A program made the position numbers and the translations under genes. Shown piece by piece: positions 11,135 to 12,916 of a stretch of DNA of 12,916 nt. The notes below the pieces were generated by a model that searched no databases, was not told where the DNA came from, and saw nothing but the letters and a program-made list of their open reading frames with translations. Source of the DNA: Baffinella frigidus (taxonomy: Eukaryota > Cryptophyceae > Cryptomonadales > Baffinellaceae). Every line of letters begins with the position of its first letter. The first letter of the stretch is position 1. The stretch is taken from positions 609,005 through 621,920 of the forward strand of contig MU646443.1 of assembly GCA_026770585.1 (NCBI GenBank), read 5' to 3'.

Positions 11135-11794
11135 ATGGCCACCGTGTATTCCCTGCCATGGTTCATTCGGTGCACGCGTTCGCCTCAAAACACCAGGACG
11201 TCACCAGCGCAACCCGACCGTATCCAGGTCCTACAGCTCTGTCTCGGTCTATTTGGGCTCACCGATTCGGTGCGCCCGGGCTCTTTCGCCAGGACCGGCT
11301 TCGAGGCACCCAGGGCTAGACCGCGCAGTGCGCAACCTCCCGGCCTTCGCCCCACATGCAGGACCCGCACCGGGCACGGTGGATCACTGCTGACCTGCTT
11401 CCTGTCAACATCGCTAGATGGGGTGGGACGTGCCTGCTGCACGCTGACTGTCCGCGACGACCTGCCCCCCGGCGTGTCCGGCGTGGTCCCACCGCTGGAC
11501 AACCCCCGCGGAGATCCTTGTCCCCAGGCGGGTTGTCGGGCAGGAAAGTCCAGGCCTTCCATGGGTAAATGTACTCGCACATCAGCCCTTGGGCCACCGC
11601 GGGCTCGCCCGGGGACGGGTTTGAAACGGGGGTCCATCGCGGCGGCCTGGCCACAGCAGACATCTTGGGTCAGGGTCACGGCAATTCGAAACCGAGGAGG
11701 GAGTCTCCGAGGGAGTTGGTGCGTGCGTGTTGGCCTGGGGTGGAGGGGTCTACCCAATATCCGCAGTTGCACCATAACACAACGTCAACTTTGA
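11135..11794 (+). CDS. Longest open frame, probably spurious
   Basis: 219 codons from an ATG in a good context (CAACATGGCC) to TAA. The predicted protein is rich in Arg, Pro, Gly and Ser, with no domain, membrane segment or motif I recognise. It runs through family H (11231-11280) and most of family L (from 11427). In family L copy 1 the same frame is closed by stops and indels, which argues against a conserved protein. The opposite strand is also open (11185-11775), typical of GC-rich DNA. I list it only because it is the longest frame in the window. Confidence 0.1.
   Translation: MATVYSLPWFIRCTRSPQNTRTSPAQPDRIQVLQLCLGLFGLTDSVRPGSFARTGFEAPRARPRSAQPPGLRPTCRTRTGHGGSLLTCFLSTSLDGVGRACCTLTVRDDLPPGVSGVVPPLDNPRGDPCPQAGCRAGKSRPSMGKCTRTSALGPPRARPGTGLKRGSIAAAWPQQTSWVRVTAIRNRGGSLRGSWCVRVGLGWRGLPNIRSCTITQRQL
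11231..11280 (+). repeat. Family H dispersed repeat, copy 4
   Basis: CTACAGCTCTGTCTCGGTCT then ATTTGGGCTCACCGATTCGG. It shares CTCGGTCTATTTGGGCT with copy 2. The flanks differ in all copies, which sets the shared core at about 40-60 bases. Confidence 0.65.
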
Positions 11795-11902
11795 AGTTGT
11801 TCACAAGACTACCTCGGAATTTGTGCTGCAGACATCTGAGCAGAGGAACACGGCCGCCTCCTTGCTTGCGCCCTCTCCCATCCTGTCTCTTCGCTTGTGG
11901 CG
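11427..11902 (+). repeat. Family L segment, copy 2
   Basis: Direct copy of 6356-6833, 5.07 kb away. The best preserved part is at the right: GAATTTGTGCTGCAGACATC then TGAGCAGAGGAACACGGC is identical, followed by CGCCTCCTTGCTTGCG. This copy has an inserted stretch around 11560-11605 (GGTAAATGTACTCGCACATC) and lacks one of two repeated ACCGACGAGGGAG words of copy 1. Flanking elements are different, so the segment moved or was duplicated without its neighbours. Confidence 0.85.
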
Positions 11903-12092
11903 CTGAGGCGCCGTGAGGACCGTTTGCCAGAGGCCCAAAAAAGTGGGAAATTCAAAAGTCAACTCCAAGGGCATTCTGTCAACTTTTGGAGTGCAACAAT
12001 TAACGCCCGTTCCTTTTCCAGAACGCGCTAAGAAGGGGTCGACTGCAACCTCGCATGGCGCGCTTGTCGTGCCGTTGAACACGCGAGACTGA

Positions 12093-12338
12093 GCACCAGC
12101 GAGTCATCTCGGGGGCGCATCCTTGGGGCGTATCAAAAAGGACGAAGCGGGCCGTGTTCCCAAGAGTACTGAGTGGGACACAAACTTTTCTGACCTTGGG
12201 GAAGCCAGTCAGAAGGAAGAAGTGAGAGAGAGTATGTTGCTTCATCGCGAAGTGAGCGGGAGTGATGAACCGTCGCCGTGGCAGGATGAACTTCCTGGGG
12301 AGATCAACCGAGAACACGTGAAACCCCGGCCCACATAA
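12093..12338 (+). CDS. Possible exon, highly charged, unknown function
   Basis: Open from a TGA at 12090-12092 to TAA at 12336-12338, 81 codons, without an ATG near the start; the first in-frame ATG is at 12234. The product is charged (GRIKKDEAGRVPKSTEWD early, EASQKEEVRES in the middle, PSPWQDELPGEINREHVKPR late) and looks more like a real protein than its neighbours. GTGAG at 12222 and 12252 could be splice donors. The PSPWQDELPG part lies in the 34-bp segment also present at 7639-7672, where the frame is not kept. No family recognised. Confidence 0.22.
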   Translation, partial: APASHLGGASLGRIKKDEAGRVPKSTEWDTNFSDLGEASQKEEVRESMLLHREVSGSDEPSPWQDELPGEINREHVKPRPT

Positions 12339-12394
12339 CTAGAACGTCAAGTGCCCCAGGTTGCGGATTGAAAGATGACCAAGAGAGCCTATCC

Positions 12395-12634
12395 ATGCTT
12401 AGACCATTTGAGTTGAGCCCATCCCCACCGCAGAGAGCCAAGACGGCGGCGTCGCAGCACTCCGCCTCCCGTACGGGCCGCCGCGACTCCCCCGCGCGGG
12501 GGTCTTTTTCTGCGCAGTCTACCAGCGTCTCTCGGGAACGGCGGACGAACTTCGAATCGCGGGAGGGGACGAGCTTTCAAAAGCCTGGTCAAATGTCTGG
12601 CTCGCGCGCAGGCGAGCTCCTGCCCTGCGTTTAG
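12395..12634 (+). CDS. Small Ser/Arg-rich open frame ending in telomeric repeat
   Basis: 79 codons from an ATG to the TAG of the first GTTTAGGG repeat. It is rich in Ser, Arg, Gln and Pro (RTGRRDSPARGSFSAQSTS), resembling disordered protein but equally what GC-rich DNA would give. The stop lies in the telomeric block, so this end is not an evolved gene end. It could be a truncated gene at an old telomere junction, or chance. It is in a different frame from 12093-12338. Confidence 0.15.
   Translation: MLRPFELSPSPPQRAKTAASQHSASRTGRRDSPARGSFSAQSTSVSRERRTNFESREGTSFQKPGQMSGSRAGELLPCV
12489..12502. repeat. GC palindrome followed by T run
   Basis: CCCCCGCGCGGGGG followed by TCTTTTTC. It resembles a hairpin and T run but lies inside an open frame in a eukaryotic context, so no terminator function is claimed. 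Confidence 0.4.
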
Positions 12635-12707
12635 GGTTTAGGGTTTAGGATGTAGAGTTCAGGGTCTAGGGGTTGAGGGTTGAGGGTTGAGGGTTGAGGG
12701 TTAGGGT

Positions 12708-12781
<74 letters not shown>

Positions 12782-12793
12782 GGTTAGGGTTGA
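12629..12793 (+). repeat. Interstitial telomere-type block 4, mostly TTGAGGG
   Basis: It starts with three TTTAGGG units, passes through degenerate words (GATGTAGAGTTCAGGGTCTA), then becomes a nearly perfect run of TTGAGGG from about 12668 to 12785, broken once by a shortened TTAGGG near 12701. The uniform run of one variant indicates recent local amplification. The G strand is the plus strand, as in blocks 1 and 2. Confidence 0.95.
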
Positions 12794-12871
12794 CCTTTTC
12801 GCGGTCGACCTTGTCTCGCGCGGCCTTTTCGTTGACGGCTGCTCGCTCCCGCTCCTCCTGCAGGTGGCACC

Positions 12872-12911
12872 ATACTGGTCAAATACTGGTCAAATACTGG
12901 TCAAATACTGG
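12872..12911 (+). repeat. 11-bp tandem repeat at window edge
   Basis: ATACTGGTCAA repeats 3.6 times without error, ending ATACTGG. It could continue past the window only in altered form, since GCTAGT follows. Confidence 0.9.
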
Positions 12912-12916
12912 CTAGT

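Noticed and set aside
11185-11775. 196-codon minus-strand open frame
   Set aside because: It mirrors the plus-strand frame 11135-11794, is Arg and Pro rich, and is only partly preserved in family L copy 1.
12489-12510. Rho-independent-type terminator
   Set aside because: The hairpin plus T run is short, sits in a GC-rich open frame, and nothing else in the window suggests a bacterial genome.

Overview
This window reads as non-coding, subtelomere-like eukaryotic DNA. The main clue is four blocks of degenerate telomere-type repeat whose commonest unit is TTTAGGG, mixed with TTGAGGG, TTTCGGG, GTGTAGGG and similar variants. TTTAGGG is the telomere type of most green algae and plants and also occurs in dinoflagellates, apicomplexans and chromerids, oomycetes and cryptophytes. 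I cannot choose among these from the sequence. I find no convincing complete gene, no tRNA or rRNA, no CRISPR array and no recognisable transposase or reverse transcriptase. The longest open frame (219 codons) is not protein-like and runs through dispersed repeats.

Layout. 1-600: GC-rich duplicated units with poly-G runs. 601-842: first telomeric block. 900-2900: a patchwork of short dispersed elements (families A, B, E, F, H and foldback G). 2955-3733: a large foldback of family D with two smaller foldbacks nested inside it. 3865-4710: a foldback carrying the CCTACCGTAGG motif, then a palindromic cluster of nine copies of a 17-bp motif. 4998-6222: four more inverted-repeat elements, one nested in another. 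6356-6833: a GC-rich segment (family L) that recurs at 11427-11902. 7115-8004: a roughly 196-bp tandem repeat (family M) and a solo copy. 8168-8641: short hairpin elements. 9045-9883: a long G-strand telomeric block followed directly by a C-strand block in convergent orientation. 9882-10958: more elements of families N, B, C and O. 12093-12634: two protein-like open frames of unknown function. 12629-12793: a last telomeric block dominated by TTGAGGG. 12872-12911: an 11-bp tandem repeat at the window edge.

How it fits together. Nearly all of the DNA between telomeric blocks consists of short, non-autonomous, inverted-repeat elements of the MITE or foldback kind. Several families occur two to four times within the window, and some have inserted into others. 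The paired arms of the 2955-3733 foldback record one insertion: one arm is interrupted and the other still shows the uninterrupted site. The telomeric blocks share a boundary motif, as expected of subtelomeric DNA shuffled between chromosome ends, and the convergent pair near 9.75 kb has the orientation of an old end-to-end junction. No encoded pathway can be proposed; the interest lies in the repeat architecture.
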